Below are positions 48,083-57,407 of a stretch of 64,000 bases of DNA, in pieces. This DNA is from Hungatella hathewayi WAL-18680. Its GTDB lineage: Bacteria; Bacillota; Clostridia; Lachnospirales; Lachnospiraceae. Position numbers and translations under genes: made by a program. The stretch is taken from contig NZ_JH379027.1 in assembly GCF_000235505.1 (NCBI RefSeq), positions 2,462,170-2,526,169 on the forward strand, read 5' to 3'. The notes under the pieces were generated by a model. The model ran no database searches and was not told the origin of the DNA. It was given only the letters and a program-made list of their open reading frames with translations. Position 1 is the first letter of the stretch, and every line of letters begins with the position of its first letter.

Positions 48083-49354
48083 ATGACAATTCAGGTGATT
48101 GGAATACTTGGGTTATTTGTGTTGATGGTAGTGCTGATGATGACGAGAAAGCTGCCTACCATCCTGGCGCTGCCGATTATGGCGGTGGGTATCGCGTTAA
48201 TCGCTGGAATCCCGTTTATCGGCGGGGAGTTCAGCATTGCCAAGGATGTGCTGGAAGCGGGCTCCATGAGAATGAGCACGGCTATCGCCGGATTATTCTT
48301 CGGCGGATTTTTCGGCAAGGTATTGAGCCGTGTTGGCATTACCAATACCATTATCCGCAAGGCGGCGGAGATGGCAGGTGACAAACCGCTTCCCATCGCG
48401 TACGCGTTTCTCATTGTGACATCCATTATATTTGCGGCTTCCAACGGTCTTGGCATGTTCATTCTGGTTGGAACCATCATTGTACCGATTATGATCAGCG
48501 CTGGTTTAAGCCCGCTGGTGGCCGGAACCATTCTGCTGCTGGGCAACGGCATCGGTGTTACATTTTCCGTTGGAACCCTGGGTGTGTATATTGATACCCT
48601 GGGACTGCCGCTGGAGACCGTGACCCAGTATTCCTTCCTGTGTGCGGCACCATTGATTGTAGTTTCCGTGATTATGGTTTATGTGATGATCAAATCCGGC
48701 GGCAAGAAGAGAAAAGCATGGGCAATGCCGTCATCCGATATGGGAAGCGAGAAAAATGTGCGCTCCATCGCATTGATTTCCCCATTGATTCCTGTAGTTC
48801 TGGTATTTGCACTGAAGCTTCCGCTGGTACCGGCTATCTTAATCGGAATCGTGTTAACCCTGATTCTTGCAACACCGAAAAACGCAGTTCATGTGGTATC
48901 CAGCTCCTTCGTGGAAGGTATCCAGGAGACGGCCGGCGCCTGCGGACTGATGATTGGCATCGGTATGGTATTGAAGGCTGTTATGGCGCCTGAGGTAGCG
49001 GCAGTGTTAGAGCCGGTTATCAAAGCTATTATCCCGTCAAATGCAGTGATGTTTGTCCTGGTGTTCGGACTTCTGTCCCCACTGGCGATCTACCGTGGAC
49101 CGTTAAATGTGTGGGGCCTTGGCTCCGGTATCGTGGCCCTGCTGGCTTCCTGCGGCATGAACCCGGTTGCGGCTATGGTGGCTTTGAGACTGGATTCCAA
49201 CGTGCAGGCAGTCTGTGACCCGACCAACTCCCACAACGTATGGGTGGCCGATTTCACCAAGACCGACGTTAATGATTTCTTAAAGAAGACCATTTTGTGG
49301 ATTGCAGTTTCCACCCTTGCGGGACTTATCGTTGCCAGCTTTGTGGTACTGTAA
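48083..49354 (+). CDS. Membrane transporter of the citrate/gluconate (ArsB/NhaD-like) superfamily
   Basis: A 423-residue protein with about eleven to twelve helices and no signal peptide. It has repeated GLFFGGFFGKVLSRVG and GLGMFILVGTIIVPIM segments and a mid-loop with charged residues (about 200-225). The two-fold pattern suits ion-transporter superfamily members that carry organic acids with H+ or Na+. It stands between the oxidoreductase and hydantoinase genes, so it should import the cluster's substrate. GAAGGAGG precedes the ATG at 48083. Confidence 0.8.
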   Translation: MTIQVIGILGLFVLMVVLMMTRKLPTILALPIMAVGIALIAGIPFIGGEFSIAKDVLEAGSMRMSTAIAGLFFGGFFGKVLSRVGITNTIIRKAAEMAGDKPLPIAYAFLIVTSIIFAASNGLGMFILVGTIIVPIMISAGLSPLVAGTILLLGNGIGVTFSVGTLGVYIDTLGLPLETVTQYSFLCAAPLIVVSVIMVYVMIKSGGKKRKAWAMPSSDMGSEKNVRSIALISPLIPVVLVFALKLPLVPAILIGIVLTLILATPKNAVHVVSSSFVEGIQETAGACGLMIGIGMVLKAVMAPEVAAVLEPVIKAIIPSNAVMFVLVFGLLSPLAIYRGPLNVWGLGSGIVALLASCGMNPVAAMVALRLDSNVQAVCDPTNSHNVWVADFTKTDVNDFLKKTILWIAVSTLAGLIVASFVVL

Positions 49355-49396
49355 TGCAGTGACAGCAGTTAGGAAAAGAGGAGAGTACATCAGGCT

Positions 49397-51532
49397 ATGA
49401 AGAAGAAAGTAAGAATAGGAATTGACGTAGGCGGAACGTTTACGGACGCGGTTGTCATTGACAGCACCACCTATGACGTGATTGCGAAGAAAAAGATTCC
49501 GACCACCCATGAAGAGGGCGTGGCGGTGGGCGTGGTGACGCTGATTAACCAGCTGATGGAAGAACTGGGGATAGCGCCGGAGGACGTGGTGTTTATCGCC
49601 CACGGCACCACCCAGGCCACCAACGCGCTGCTGGAGGGTGACGTGGCCAGTGTCGGCATCATCGGCATGGGAACCGGCATGGACGCCAGAGGAGCGAGGA
49701 ATGAGACATCTGTGGAGAACATCGAGCTGGCTCCTGGGAAATTCTTAAAGACCAGCCATACCTTCCTCGATTCCAGGGCAGTAAATGACGGCAGCATCCG
49801 GGCCGCCATCGACGAGGTGAGAGGCGCCGGGGCGGAGGTCATCGTGGCCTCCGAGGCGTACAGTGTGGATAACCCGGAGCATGAGCTGGCCGTCCAGGAG
49901 GCTGCCGGGAAGCAGGGACTTTACTGCACCGGCGGACATGAGATATCCCAGCTTTACGGCCTGAAGATGAGAACCAGGACAGCGGTTGTCAACGCGTCCC
50001 TGATTCCGAAAATGATGGAGACCGCCAACATGACGGAGCGGGCGGTGATTGACACCCATATCCAGTCCGGACTGATGATTATGCGGTGCGACGGCGGCGT
50101 GATGAGTATCAATGAGGTGAGAAAACGCCCCATCCTCACCATGCTGTCCGGCCTGGCGGCCGGGGTGGCCGGCGCGCTGATGTATGAGAAGATTTCCGAC
50201 GGAATCTTTTTCGAGGCCGGCGGCACCAGCGTGGATATCTCCGTGATTAAAAATGGTAAGGTAATGATAAAATACGCCCAGGTGGGCGGACACAAGACCT
50301 ATTTGCAGTCTCTGGACGTGCGGACGCTGGGCGTGGCCGGCGGCTCCATGGTCCGGGTCAGCGACGGGAAGATCGTGGACATCGGGCCACGCTCGGCTCA
50401 CATTGCCGGGAAGGAGTACGAGTGCTTCCAGGAGGATGGGACACTGGATGGCGCCAAGGTGCTGTTTGTCAGCCCCAGAGCGGATGACCCGAAGGAGTAT
50501 GTGCTGGTTCAAAATCCTGCCGGGAAGGAGTACTCCCTGACACTGGCCGGAGCGGCCAACCTGCTGGGCTACGTGCCGGAGGAGGATTACGCCAGAGGCC
50601 GGCAGCAGCCGACGAGGGCGGCCTGGGATGCCCTGGGAGCCTATCTTGGCTGTACCGGCGAGGAGGCCGCCAGGAAGACCATGGATTTGGCCATGGATAA
50701 GCTGGTGGATGTGGTGGAAGAGCTGATCGACGAGTACGAGCTGGACACCAAATTCGTCACCCTGGTGGGCGGCGGCGGCTCTGGGGCCGTCATTGTCCAC
50801 GCGCTGGCCGAGCGGATGGGCGTCAAATCAAAGATAGCCAAGAACGCCCCCTATATCTCCACCATCGGCGTGGCGCTTGCCATGGTGCGGGAGCAGATGG
50901 AGCGGACCATCGCCAATCCCACGGAGGAGGACATCAAGAAAATCCGCCGGGATATCATCGAGAAAATCGTGAAGTCCGGCGCCAACGAAAAGACGGTGGA
51001 CGTGACCATCGAGGTGGATGCCCAGAAAAATATTTTGAGGGCCATCGCCACGGGGGCCACGGAGCTGCGGCAGAAGGATTTGGGAGCGGCGGATTTGAAA
51101 CAGGAGGAACTTCAGACCATCTCGTCGGAGGCCCTGGGGACACCAAAGGAGGAGACAAACTGCGTGGCCGCTTCCGGCAGATGGAATGTATATGAGGCGG
51201 TCACGAAGAAAAAGGTGCTGGGATTCTTCAGCCAGAAGAGCCGCCGTCTGTGCGTCATCGACCGGGAGGGCGTGGTCAGGCTGAAAAAGGAGAAGGCGGA
51301 GTACTTGAAGTTCGCCAAGGGCAGAAAGAACAGCGAGTTTGCGGAGTTCCTGGACGCCAACACCACCTTCTCGGACGCCAACGCCACCATTCCGAAGGTA
51401 TTTATCTTCTACCGGGAGAAAATGCTGGATTTAACCGGGATGCAGAGCGCGGAGCAGCTGAATTCCATTTTGGATATGGAGATTGAGGGGCTGGAGGACA
51501 GCGAGGAGCTGATTGCGGTGGCTTACAAGTAG
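49397..51532 (+). CDS. Hydantoinase/oxoprolinase family protein (HyuA type)
   Basis: A 711-residue member of the hydantoinase A / oxoprolinase family. The N-terminal IGIDVGGTFTDAVVID and TTQATNALLEG are the ATP-site marks. The second half has EAGGTSVDISVIKNGK and LVGGGGSGAVIVHALAERMG. These proteins open cyclic amides with ATP, often with a HyuB partner, or act as acetone/acetophenone carboxylase subunits. No HyuB gene is adjacent here, which is unusual. The last about 160 residues after TIEVDAQKNILRAIATG may be a divergent extra domain. Confidence 0.88.
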   Translation: MKKKVRIGIDVGGTFTDAVVIDSTTYDVIAKKKIPTTHEEGVAVGVVTLINQLMEELGIAPEDVVFIAHGTTQATNALLEGDVASVGIIGMGTGMDARGARNETSVENIELAPGKFLKTSHTFLDSRAVNDGSIRAAIDEVRGAGAEVIVASEAYSVDNPEHELAVQEAAGKQGLYCTGGHEISQLYGLKMRTRTAVVNASLIPKMMETANMTERAVIDTHIQSGLMIMRCDGGVMSINEVRKRPILTMLSGLAAGVAGALMYEKISDGIFFEAGGTSVDISVIKNGKVMIKYAQVGGHKTYLQSLDVRTLGVAGGSMVRVSDGKIVDIGPRSAHIAGKEYECFQEDGTLDGAKVLFVSPRADDPKEYVLVQNPAGKEYSLTLAGAANLLGYVPEEDYARGRQQPTRAAWDALGAYLGCTGEEAARKTMDLAMDKLVDVVEELIDEYELDTKFVTLVGGGGSGAVIVHALAERMGVKSKIAKNAPYISTIGVALAMVREQMERTIANPTEEDIKKIRRDIIEKIVKSGANEKTVDVTIEVDAQKNILRAIATGATELRQKDLGAADLKQEELQTISSEALGTPKEETNCVAASGRWNVYEAVTKKKVLGFFSQKSRRLCVIDREGVVRLKKEKAEYLKFAKGRKNSEFAEFLDANTTFSDANATIPKVFIFYREKMLDLTGMQSAEQLNSILDMEIEGLEDSEELIAVAYK

Positions 51533-51564
51533 AAGACCATTTATATGGAAGGAGGGGAGCGGAA

Positions 51565-52233
51565 ATGATATCGGATGAAGCGCTTGCCATGTTTGAACTG
51601 AGTAATGATTTGCTGGTTGGGAAGATTGCCAAGGAGCGTTATCCTTACTATGTCAATGCATCGCTGAACCTGGGGCGGGAAGCGGCCGGGCGGGTGAAGG
51701 AGTCGGGCACCGTCGACATTTTCCAGCCTTATGAAGAAGCGGGGATGGAAATCATCTACGAGGAGAAGAGCGGGGAGCAGTACGGGGTGTCATTCCGCGC
51801 CCAAAGCGAGTACGGGAAGGATGGGAGTGCGAAGGTGATGATTTACCGGCAGTCCATCGCCGAGCTGGCGAAACACAGCCGGGAGGTGGAACTGACGGAG
51901 GAGGAGGCGCTTCGCATCCATCTGGCCCATGAGTATTTCCATTATCTGGAGTACCACAGCAGTGAGATTCGGGACGAGAGGACGATGAAGTATTATGAGC
52001 ACGGGTTCGTGTCGGATTATCTGGAGCCGGTGGAGCTTAGCAGGATATTTGGCAGAAGGCGGACGGGCGGAATCCTGCGGTGCAGTGAGATTGCGGCCCA
52101 CGCCTTTGCAAAAGAGCTGATTGGGATATCCATTCTTCCTAATTACTTTGACTACGCTTATTTGATGGCGGAGGGAAAGGTGCGGGAGGCGGACTTCCTG
52201 GAGCGGGTGAAGGAGTACGAGGCATTATTCTGA
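51565..52233 (+). CDS. Unknown protein with HEYFH metal-site-like motif
   Basis: A 222-residue soluble protein without signal peptide. It contains HLAHEYFHYLEY (HExxH near residue 122) and a downstream EIAAHAFAKELIGI, the arrangement of a zinc peptidase with a third ligand. The N-terminal half is not recognised. It follows the hydantoinase gene by 32 bases behind AAGGAGGGG and ends the operon at a terminator, so it belongs to the same pathway. Peptidase or amidase activity is inferred only. Confidence 0.75.
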   Translation: MISDEALAMFELSNDLLVGKIAKERYPYYVNASLNLGREAAGRVKESGTVDIFQPYEEAGMEIIYEEKSGEQYGVSFRAQSEYGKDGSAKVMIYRQSIAELAKHSREVELTEEEALRIHLAHEYFHYLEYHSSEIRDERTMKYYEHGFVSDYLEPVELSRIFGRRRTGGILRCSEIAAHAFAKELIGISILPNYFDYAYLMAEGKVREADFLERVKEYEALF

Positions 52234-52248
52234 ATATCGAAATGGCAG

Positions 52249-52292
52249 CAGGCGGGGAATTCCATGAAGATGGGGGCCCGCCTGTATTTTTT
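52249..52292 (+). terminator. Terminator closing the catabolic cluster
   Basis: CAGGCGGG and CCCGCCTG pair, followed by TATTTTTTA. Confidence 0.85.
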
Positions 52293-52478
52293 ATGTCATG
52301 ATATCGTAGGAACCGACACTTTACTTCTCTGGCTGATGCGGTGATGAGGGCCGCTTTCCGCTCCCAGGTTCCGGGCGGTTTTGGAGGAAATTAGAAATAA
52401 ACTAGTAAAGACAGGCAATTTGTTATATAATATCTGAAAAAGCAACAATTAACATTTGACAAGGAGAAATCAATCAAC

Positions 52479-53228
52479 ATGCTTACATTGGAAAACCTGT
52501 CTTTTGGTGTGCAGGATGAAAAGGGACAGAAGGAAATCATCCGGGAACTGAATTTGACGATACCGGACAATCAATTTGTGGTGATTACCGGACCTAACGG
52601 TGGTGGCAAATCGACGCTGGCGAAGCTGATTGCCGGGATAGAGATGCCGACGGAGGGACGGATTGTATTTGACGGAACAGATATCACGCAGGCCGGGATT
52701 ACGGAGCGGGCCAACATGGGAATCAGCTATGCGTTTCAGCAGCCGGTGCGTTTTAAGGGCGTCCAGGTGCTGGACCTGATCCGTCTGGCGGCGAAGAAGA
52801 AGCTGTCGGCGGCGGACGCCTGCACTTATCTTTCAGAGGTGGGACTGTGCGCTAAGGATTACATCAACCGGGAGGTCAACGCCAGTCTCTCCGGCGGGGA
52901 ATTAAAGAGAATTGAGATTGCCACGGTGCTGGCCAGAGGGACCAAGCTGTCGGTGTTTGACGAGCCGGAGGCGGGGATTGATTTGTGGAGCTTCCAGAAC
53001 CTGATTCAGGTGTTTGAGCGGATGAGGGCGAAGACAAATGGCTCCATCCTCATCATTTCCCATCAGGAGCGGATTTTGAATATTGCCGATGAAATAGTGG
53101 TAATTGCCGATGGTGTTATCACCAATCAGGGACCGAAGGACGAGATTCTCCCGAAACTGCTGGGGACGGCTTCCGCTGTGGATGCATGTAAATATGGGCA
53201 GCCGTATTCCGGAAAGGAGGACGAGTAG
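52479..53228 (+). CDS. sufC: SufC-type ABC ATPase for iron-sulfur cluster assembly
   Basis: A 249-residue ATPase with Walker A GPNGGGKST (about residue 40), signature LSGGELKRIEI and Walker B SVFDEPEAGIDLW. The DEPEAGIDLW variant is typical of SufC. It pairs with the SufB-like protein to build Fe-S clusters. AAGGAG precedes the ATG. The upstream TATAAT at 52426-52431 has only a weak -35 (TAGTAA). Confidence 0.93.
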   Translation: MLTLENLSFGVQDEKGQKEIIRELNLTIPDNQFVVITGPNGGGKSTLAKLIAGIEMPTEGRIVFDGTDITQAGITERANMGISYAFQQPVRFKGVQVLDLIRLAAKKKLSAADACTYLSEVGLCAKDYINREVNASLSGGELKRIEIATVLARGTKLSVFDEPEAGIDLWSFQNLIQVFERMRAKTNGSILIISHQERILNIADEIVVIADGVITNQGPKDEILPKLLGTASAVDACKYGQPYSGKEDE

Positions 53229-53229
53229 G

Positions 53230-54165
53230 ATGGCAGACATCATGAAGGTAGACCAGATACAGATGCGCCTGCTGGAGGAAGTGGCAGATTTACACGAAGT
53301 GCCGGCGGGGGCTTACAATATCAGAGCCAACGGGCAGTTAGCGGGGCGGGTGAATTCCGCCAACATCGAGATTGTGTCCAAGGAGGACGGAACTGGGATT
53401 GACATTCACATCAAGCCGGGGACAAAGCGGGAGAGCGTGCATATTCCGGTGGTGTTGAGCCAAAGCGGCCTGACGGAGATGGTGTACAATGATTTTTATA
53501 TCGGGGATGACGCGGACGTGGTGATTGTGGCGGGCTGCGGCATTCACAATGGCGGTGACAAGGATTCGGAGCATGACGGGATTCACCGGTTCTTCCTGGG
53601 GAAGAATGCGAAGGTGAAATACGTGGAGAAGCATTACGGCGAGGGCGACGGTCAGGGAAAACGGATCCTGAACCCGGGCACGGAGGTCACCATGGAGGAG
53701 AACAGCTACATGGAGATGGAGATGGTGCAGATTAAGGGGGTGGATTCCACGAAGCGGAATACCACGGCCAATCTGGCCGCCGGCGCCAAGCTGATTATCC
53801 GGGAGCGGCTGCTGACCCATGGAAGCCAGGACGCGGTCAGCGGGTTTGTGGTGAATTTAAACGGGGACGGCTCCAGCGCCAACGTGATCTCCCGCTCAGT
53901 GGCCAAGGACGATTCCAGCCAGACGTTTCTGGCGGAGATTAACGGAAACGCCAAGTGCGCCGGACACTCGGAGTGTGACGCCATTATTATGGGAAATGCG
54001 AAGATCAGCGCGATTCCAAAAATCACCGCCAACAACACCGACGCCGCGCTGATTCATGAGGCGGCGATTGGAAAGATTGCCGGGGAGCAGCTGATTAAGC
54101 TGATGACGCTGGGACTGACCGAGGCGGAAGCGGAAGCGCAGATTGTGAATGGATTTTTGAAATAG
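53230..54165 (+). CDS. SufB/SufD-family Fe-S scaffold protein (short form)
   Basis: A 311-residue protein, shorter than usual SufB (about 465) or SufD (about 420). The C-terminal SufBD beta-helix core is complete, with GKNAKVKYVEKHYGEG, RNTTANLAAGAKLIIRERLLTHG and ANNTDAALIHEAAIGKI. It starts one base after the sufC stop behind AAAGGAGG, so they are coupled. No SufS, SufU or SufD follows, so this is a minimal two-gene system. It probably needs a cysteine desulfurase encoded elsewhere. Confidence 0.9.
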   Translation: MADIMKVDQIQMRLLEEVADLHEVPAGAYNIRANGQLAGRVNSANIEIVSKEDGTGIDIHIKPGTKRESVHIPVVLSQSGLTEMVYNDFYIGDDADVVIVAGCGIHNGGDKDSEHDGIHRFFLGKNAKVKYVEKHYGEGDGQGKRILNPGTEVTMEENSYMEMEMVQIKGVDSTKRNTTANLAAGAKLIIRERLLTHGSQDAVSGFVVNLNGDGSSANVISRSVAKDDSSQTFLAEINGNAKCAGHSECDAIIMGNAKISAIPKITANNTDAALIHEAAIGKIAGEQLIKLMTLGLTEAEAEAQIVNGFLK

Positions 54166-54218
54166 GCATGGGACCGGGGCTTCCTGCATAGACTGGAAGA
54201 AAAAACAGGTGATGTATC

Positions 54219-55934
54219 ATGCCGGACCAGAAACTGGAAAATCAGTTAAATCTTGCACTGGAGGCCACGCCGGACGAGCGGGAGCATTCAGGGGAATTGA
54301 ATATCGGGTATAATCCCGAGGAGCGGACGTGGGAGCTGATTGTCAAGCACTCGGAGAGTATTGACGAGCTGAAGGAGCTGGGGATTTTGATTTATCCCCT
54401 GATTAACAATTACTCGATTCTGACGGTGCCGGAGTCTCTGATAACCACGGTCAGCAATCTGCCGCAAATTGAATATATTGAGAAACCTAAGAGACTGTTT
54501 TTTGCCATTAACCAGGCGAAGGCAGTCTCTTGTATTGATTATGTACAAGTGGAGGGGAGCGCCTACAACCCTTACCTGACGGGGCGGGGGATTATTGTGG
54601 CGGTGATTGACTCCGGGATTGATTACTACCACAGTGATTTTCGAAATGAGGACGGGAGCACCAGAATTCTGGAATTGTGGGACCAGACCATCGACAGAGT
54701 CTATACGAGGGAGGAGATCAATGAGGCGTTAAACCGCGGCAGCCGGGCGGCGGCCCGTGAGGTGGTTTCTTCGGTGGACGGCAGCGGCCATGGCACGGCG
54801 GTGGCCGGGATTGCGGCCGGAAACGGGCGGGAGAATAACGGGCAGTACCGTGGCGTGGCCTTTGAGAGCGAGCTGCTGATTGTAAAGATGGGAGTGCCGG
54901 ACCCGGAGGGATTTCCCAGGACCACGGAACTGATGAAAGCCATAGATTTTGTGGTGAGGCGGGCGGTGGATTATCACATGCCGGTGGCCATCAATATCAG
55001 CTTTGGAAATACCTACGGCTCCCACGATGGCACCAGCCTGCTGGAAACCTATATTGACGCGGTGTCCAACTACGGCAGGGTGGTGATTGCCGTGGGGACC
55101 GGCAATGAAGGAGGGCGGGGCGGACATATTTCCGGGACGCTTGCGGAGGGGAATCCGGTGGATGTGGAGTTATCCATTTCTCCTTATGAGACGGGATTCA
55201 GCGTTCAGCTGTGGAAGGCTTACACGGATGAGTTTCAGATCAATCTTATCACCCCGTCGGGGGTGGACTTTGGGCCGTTAATACCGGCGGCCAGTCCACA
55301 GACGCTGACCTATGAGAATATGAGAATCCTGATTTATTACGGGGAGCCCAGCCCGTACAGCCAGGCCCAGGAAATCTATTTTGATTTTATTCCCATAGGA
55401 ACTTATTTGACCAGCGGCATCTGGACCTTTCGGCTGACGCCCAGGAAAATTGTCAGCGGCCGCTATGATTTCTGGCTTCCGGCCAGCAGCATTTTAAACC
55501 AGTCCACCTATTTTCTGGGCTCCACCCAGGATACGACCCTGACCATCCCGTCCACCGCGGCCATGGTGATCTCCGTGGGCGCCTACGACGATTCCTACCA
55601 GTGCTACGCCGATTTCTCCGGCCGTGGCTACACCCGCCTGACAGACCAGGTCAAGCCGGACCTAGCCGCCCCCGGCGTCAACATCGTAGCTCCCAGAAAC
55701 GGCGGCGGCTATGCCCCCGTCACCGGCACCTCCTTCGCCACCCCCTTCGTGACCGGAAGCGCCGCCCTGCTGATGGAGTGGGGCATCATCCAGGGCCACG
55801 ACCCCTATCTCTACGGCGAAAAAGTCAAAGCCTACCTAAGAAGAGGCGCCCGCCAGCTCCCCGGCTTCCCCGCCTGGCCCAATCCCCAGCTGGGGTATGG
55901 GGCGCTGTGCCTGCGGGATTCGCTGCCGTTGTGA
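54219..55934 (+). CDS. Subtilase-family (S8) peptidase, Csp-like
   Basis: A 571-residue protease with no signal peptide. The catalytic triad is visible: Asp in VAVIDSGID (about 131), His in GHGTAVAG (about 190) and Ser in GTSFATPF (about 505). The long insert between His and Ser (about 260-470) contains a jelly-roll-like domain, as in the Csp germination proteases of Clostridia. The N-terminal about 110 residues look like a prodomain. All three catalytic residues are present. Role in spore germination is inferred from family likeness only. Confidence 0.85.
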   Translation: MPDQKLENQLNLALEATPDEREHSGELNIGYNPEERTWELIVKHSESIDELKELGILIYPLINNYSILTVPESLITTVSNLPQIEYIEKPKRLFFAINQAKAVSCIDYVQVEGSAYNPYLTGRGIIVAVIDSGIDYYHSDFRNEDGSTRILELWDQTIDRVYTREEINEALNRGSRAAAREVVSSVDGSGHGTAVAGIAAGNGRENNGQYRGVAFESELLIVKMGVPDPEGFPRTTELMKAIDFVVRRAVDYHMPVAINISFGNTYGSHDGTSLLETYIDAVSNYGRVVIAVGTGNEGGRGGHISGTLAEGNPVDVELSISPYETGFSVQLWKAYTDEFQINLITPSGVDFGPLIPAASPQTLTYENMRILIYYGEPSPYSQAQEIYFDFIPIGTYLTSGIWTFRLTPRKIVSGRYDFWLPASSILNQSTYFLGSTQDTTLTIPSTAAMVISVGAYDDSYQCYADFSGRGYTRLTDQVKPDLAAPGVNIVAPRNGGGYAPVTGTSFATPFVTGSAALLMEWGIIQGHDPYLYGEKVKAYLRRGARQLPGFPAWPNPQLGYGALCLRDSLPL

Positions 55935-56017
55935 GAGTGAAAAAGTGATTGATAAAGAATGGTGAAGATGTTATGATAACAATACTATCGCAGATAATCT
56001 GTCTGCTTTTGTATCAT

Positions 56018-56038
56018 GGCATGTTCGCCATTTTTCCG
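56018..56038 (+). terminator. Weak terminator after the subtilase gene
   Basis: ATGGC and GCCAT pair around ATGTTC and are followed by TTTTCC. Confidence 0.45.
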
Positions 56039-56072
56039 TTTTATATACCAAAATATACTGGGAGGTTCATGA

Positions 56073-56600
56073 ATGAAGAAAGACAAAATTGTAATTTCAT
56101 TTGATGAGAAGGGGCACAAAGTAGTTGTAATTAATGAAATACTTTTCTGGGGTAAAAAAAGTATTCCATGGGGAAAAGTGGAAGATTATTTGAAACGCTA
56201 TATTGGAGAAATTGTCAAGGTGGCCGAAACAGAGGAGATAATCCATATTGATAATGATTTTCCGGACGAGTTTAAGGGCTCAGAGGATACGAAAAGAGTC
56301 AGAGGAGCAAATGCGAAGGCAAAAGCAAATTCTGTACAGGGAATTCTTGAGATGATTCATATTTCCAAAAAAGTATCCGAGATGGAGAATAAGAAAACAA
56401 AAAATGAACGAAAAGCCAGTCGGGGATGGTATCGTTATTTGACAAGATTTGCATTACCGGTTTTACTTGATGAGACAAATATTTCTCATTATAATGTTTA
56501 TCTGGCAACGCTGATTGTGAGAGTGGATAGAAGGGGGATTTTGCATCTGTACGATGTGATAAATATAAGTAAAGAAAACAGTATCGCTTCTTTTACATAA
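56073..56600 (+). CDS. Solitary polyvalent-protein-associated (LPD3-like) domain protein
   Basis: A 175-residue protein. The second half reads KAKANSVQGILEMI then RGWYRYLTRFALPVLLDET and NVYLATLIVRVDRRGILHLYDVINI. From memory this matches the C-terminal domain of phage and conjugative-element polyvalent or MuF-type proteins. Here it is alone, without toxin or phage genes nearby. The first about 75 residues are not recognised. The gene is more AT-rich than its neighbours. TGGGAGG precedes ATG 56073. A remnant of a mobile element or an immunity-like factor are both possible. Confidence 0.6.
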   Translation: MKKDKIVISFDEKGHKVVVINEILFWGKKSIPWGKVEDYLKRYIGEIVKVAETEEIIHIDNDFPDEFKGSEDTKRVRGANAKAKANSVQGILEMIHISKKVSEMENKKTKNERKASRGWYRYLTRFALPVLLDETNISHYNVYLATLIVRVDRRGILHLYDVINISKENSIASFT

Positions 56601-56855
56601 AAAATAAGAAGCGAGCACCCCGCTTTAGTGACATGCACTTACGGTATAAACCAACTTCTTACATAGAATATTGTAAAGGAAAATTCTGATTACGTCAAGC
56701 AAAAAAGTCTGTATTTCAATATAAAATTCAGTGCTTCTCTTCATCCGCATTTTATAGTATACTAAATCTTATCAATTGCCGCTTTCCGGAATGAATGGGA
56801 TGCAGGCATAGCAGAAATCACAAAATAGTATAGGAAAAGAACAGGAGAGAAACCC

Positions 56856-57335
56856 ATGGGAATGACAACACTTTGTTATATAGAACGGGGCGACGAGTAT
56901 CTGATGCTGCACCGGGTGTCGAAGAAGAATGATGTGAATAAGGACAAATGGATCGGCGTGGGCGGGCATTTTGAGAATCAGGAGAGTCCGGAGGAGTGCC
57001 TGCTGCGGGAGGTGAAGGAGGAGACGGGGCTTACGCTGACTTCTTACCGGTTCCGGGGGCTGGTGACCTTTATTGAGGAGGGCTGGGGGATGGAGTATAT
57101 GTGTCTCTATACCGCGGACGGCTATGAGGGGGAAATGATTCCCTGCAATGAAGGAAATCTGGAATGGGTGAAGAAAAGCGAGCTGGACAATTTGAACCTC
57201 TGGGAGGGGGATAAGATTTTCTTCCGTCTTCTCCGGGATGAAGCGCCCTTTTTCTCCCTGAAGCTGCGCTATCAGGCCAACGAACTGGTGGAAGCGGTGC
57301 TGGACGGGAAGGCGCTGGAACTCCCACAGCCGTGA
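56856..57335 (+). CDS. Nudix hydrolase (8-oxo-dGTP diphosphatase-like)
   Basis: A 159-residue enzyme with a full Nudix box, GGHFENQESPEECLLREVKEETGL (listed by key residues: G, E, REV and EETG). It begins MGMTTLCYIERGDEYLMLHR, typical of the MutT/8-oxo-dGTPase group. It would hydrolyse oxidised or other nucleoside diphosphate derivatives. CAGGAGAG precedes the ATG. Its stop codon overlaps a 16-bp tandem repeat. Confidence 0.9.
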   Translation: MGMTTLCYIERGDEYLMLHRVSKKNDVNKDKWIGVGGHFENQESPEECLLREVKEETGLTLTSYRFRGLVTFIEEGWGMEYMCLYTADGYEGEMIPCNEGNLEWVKKSELDNLNLWEGDKIFFRLLRDEAPFFSLKLRYQANELVEAVLDGKALELPQP

Positions 57336-57397
57336 CGGAAGCGGCCAGTGCTGGAAGCAGTCAGTGATGGAAGCAGTCAGTGACGAAAACGGCCATG
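57334..57397 (+). repeat. Imperfect tandem repeat of 16-base units
   Basis: Four units run end to end; units 2 and 3 (57350-57365 and 57366-57381) differ at one base. Shared core GGAAGCAGTCAGTGA. The array begins in the Nudix stop codon and ends at the 3' end of the AraC gene. Confidence 0.75.
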
Positions 57398-57407
57398 CCG
57401 CCGCCAC

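Noticed and set aside
49745-50800. Minus-strand frame of 351 codons inside the hydantoinase-like gene
   Set aside because: Shadow of high-GC third positions; the plus strand matches the family end to end.
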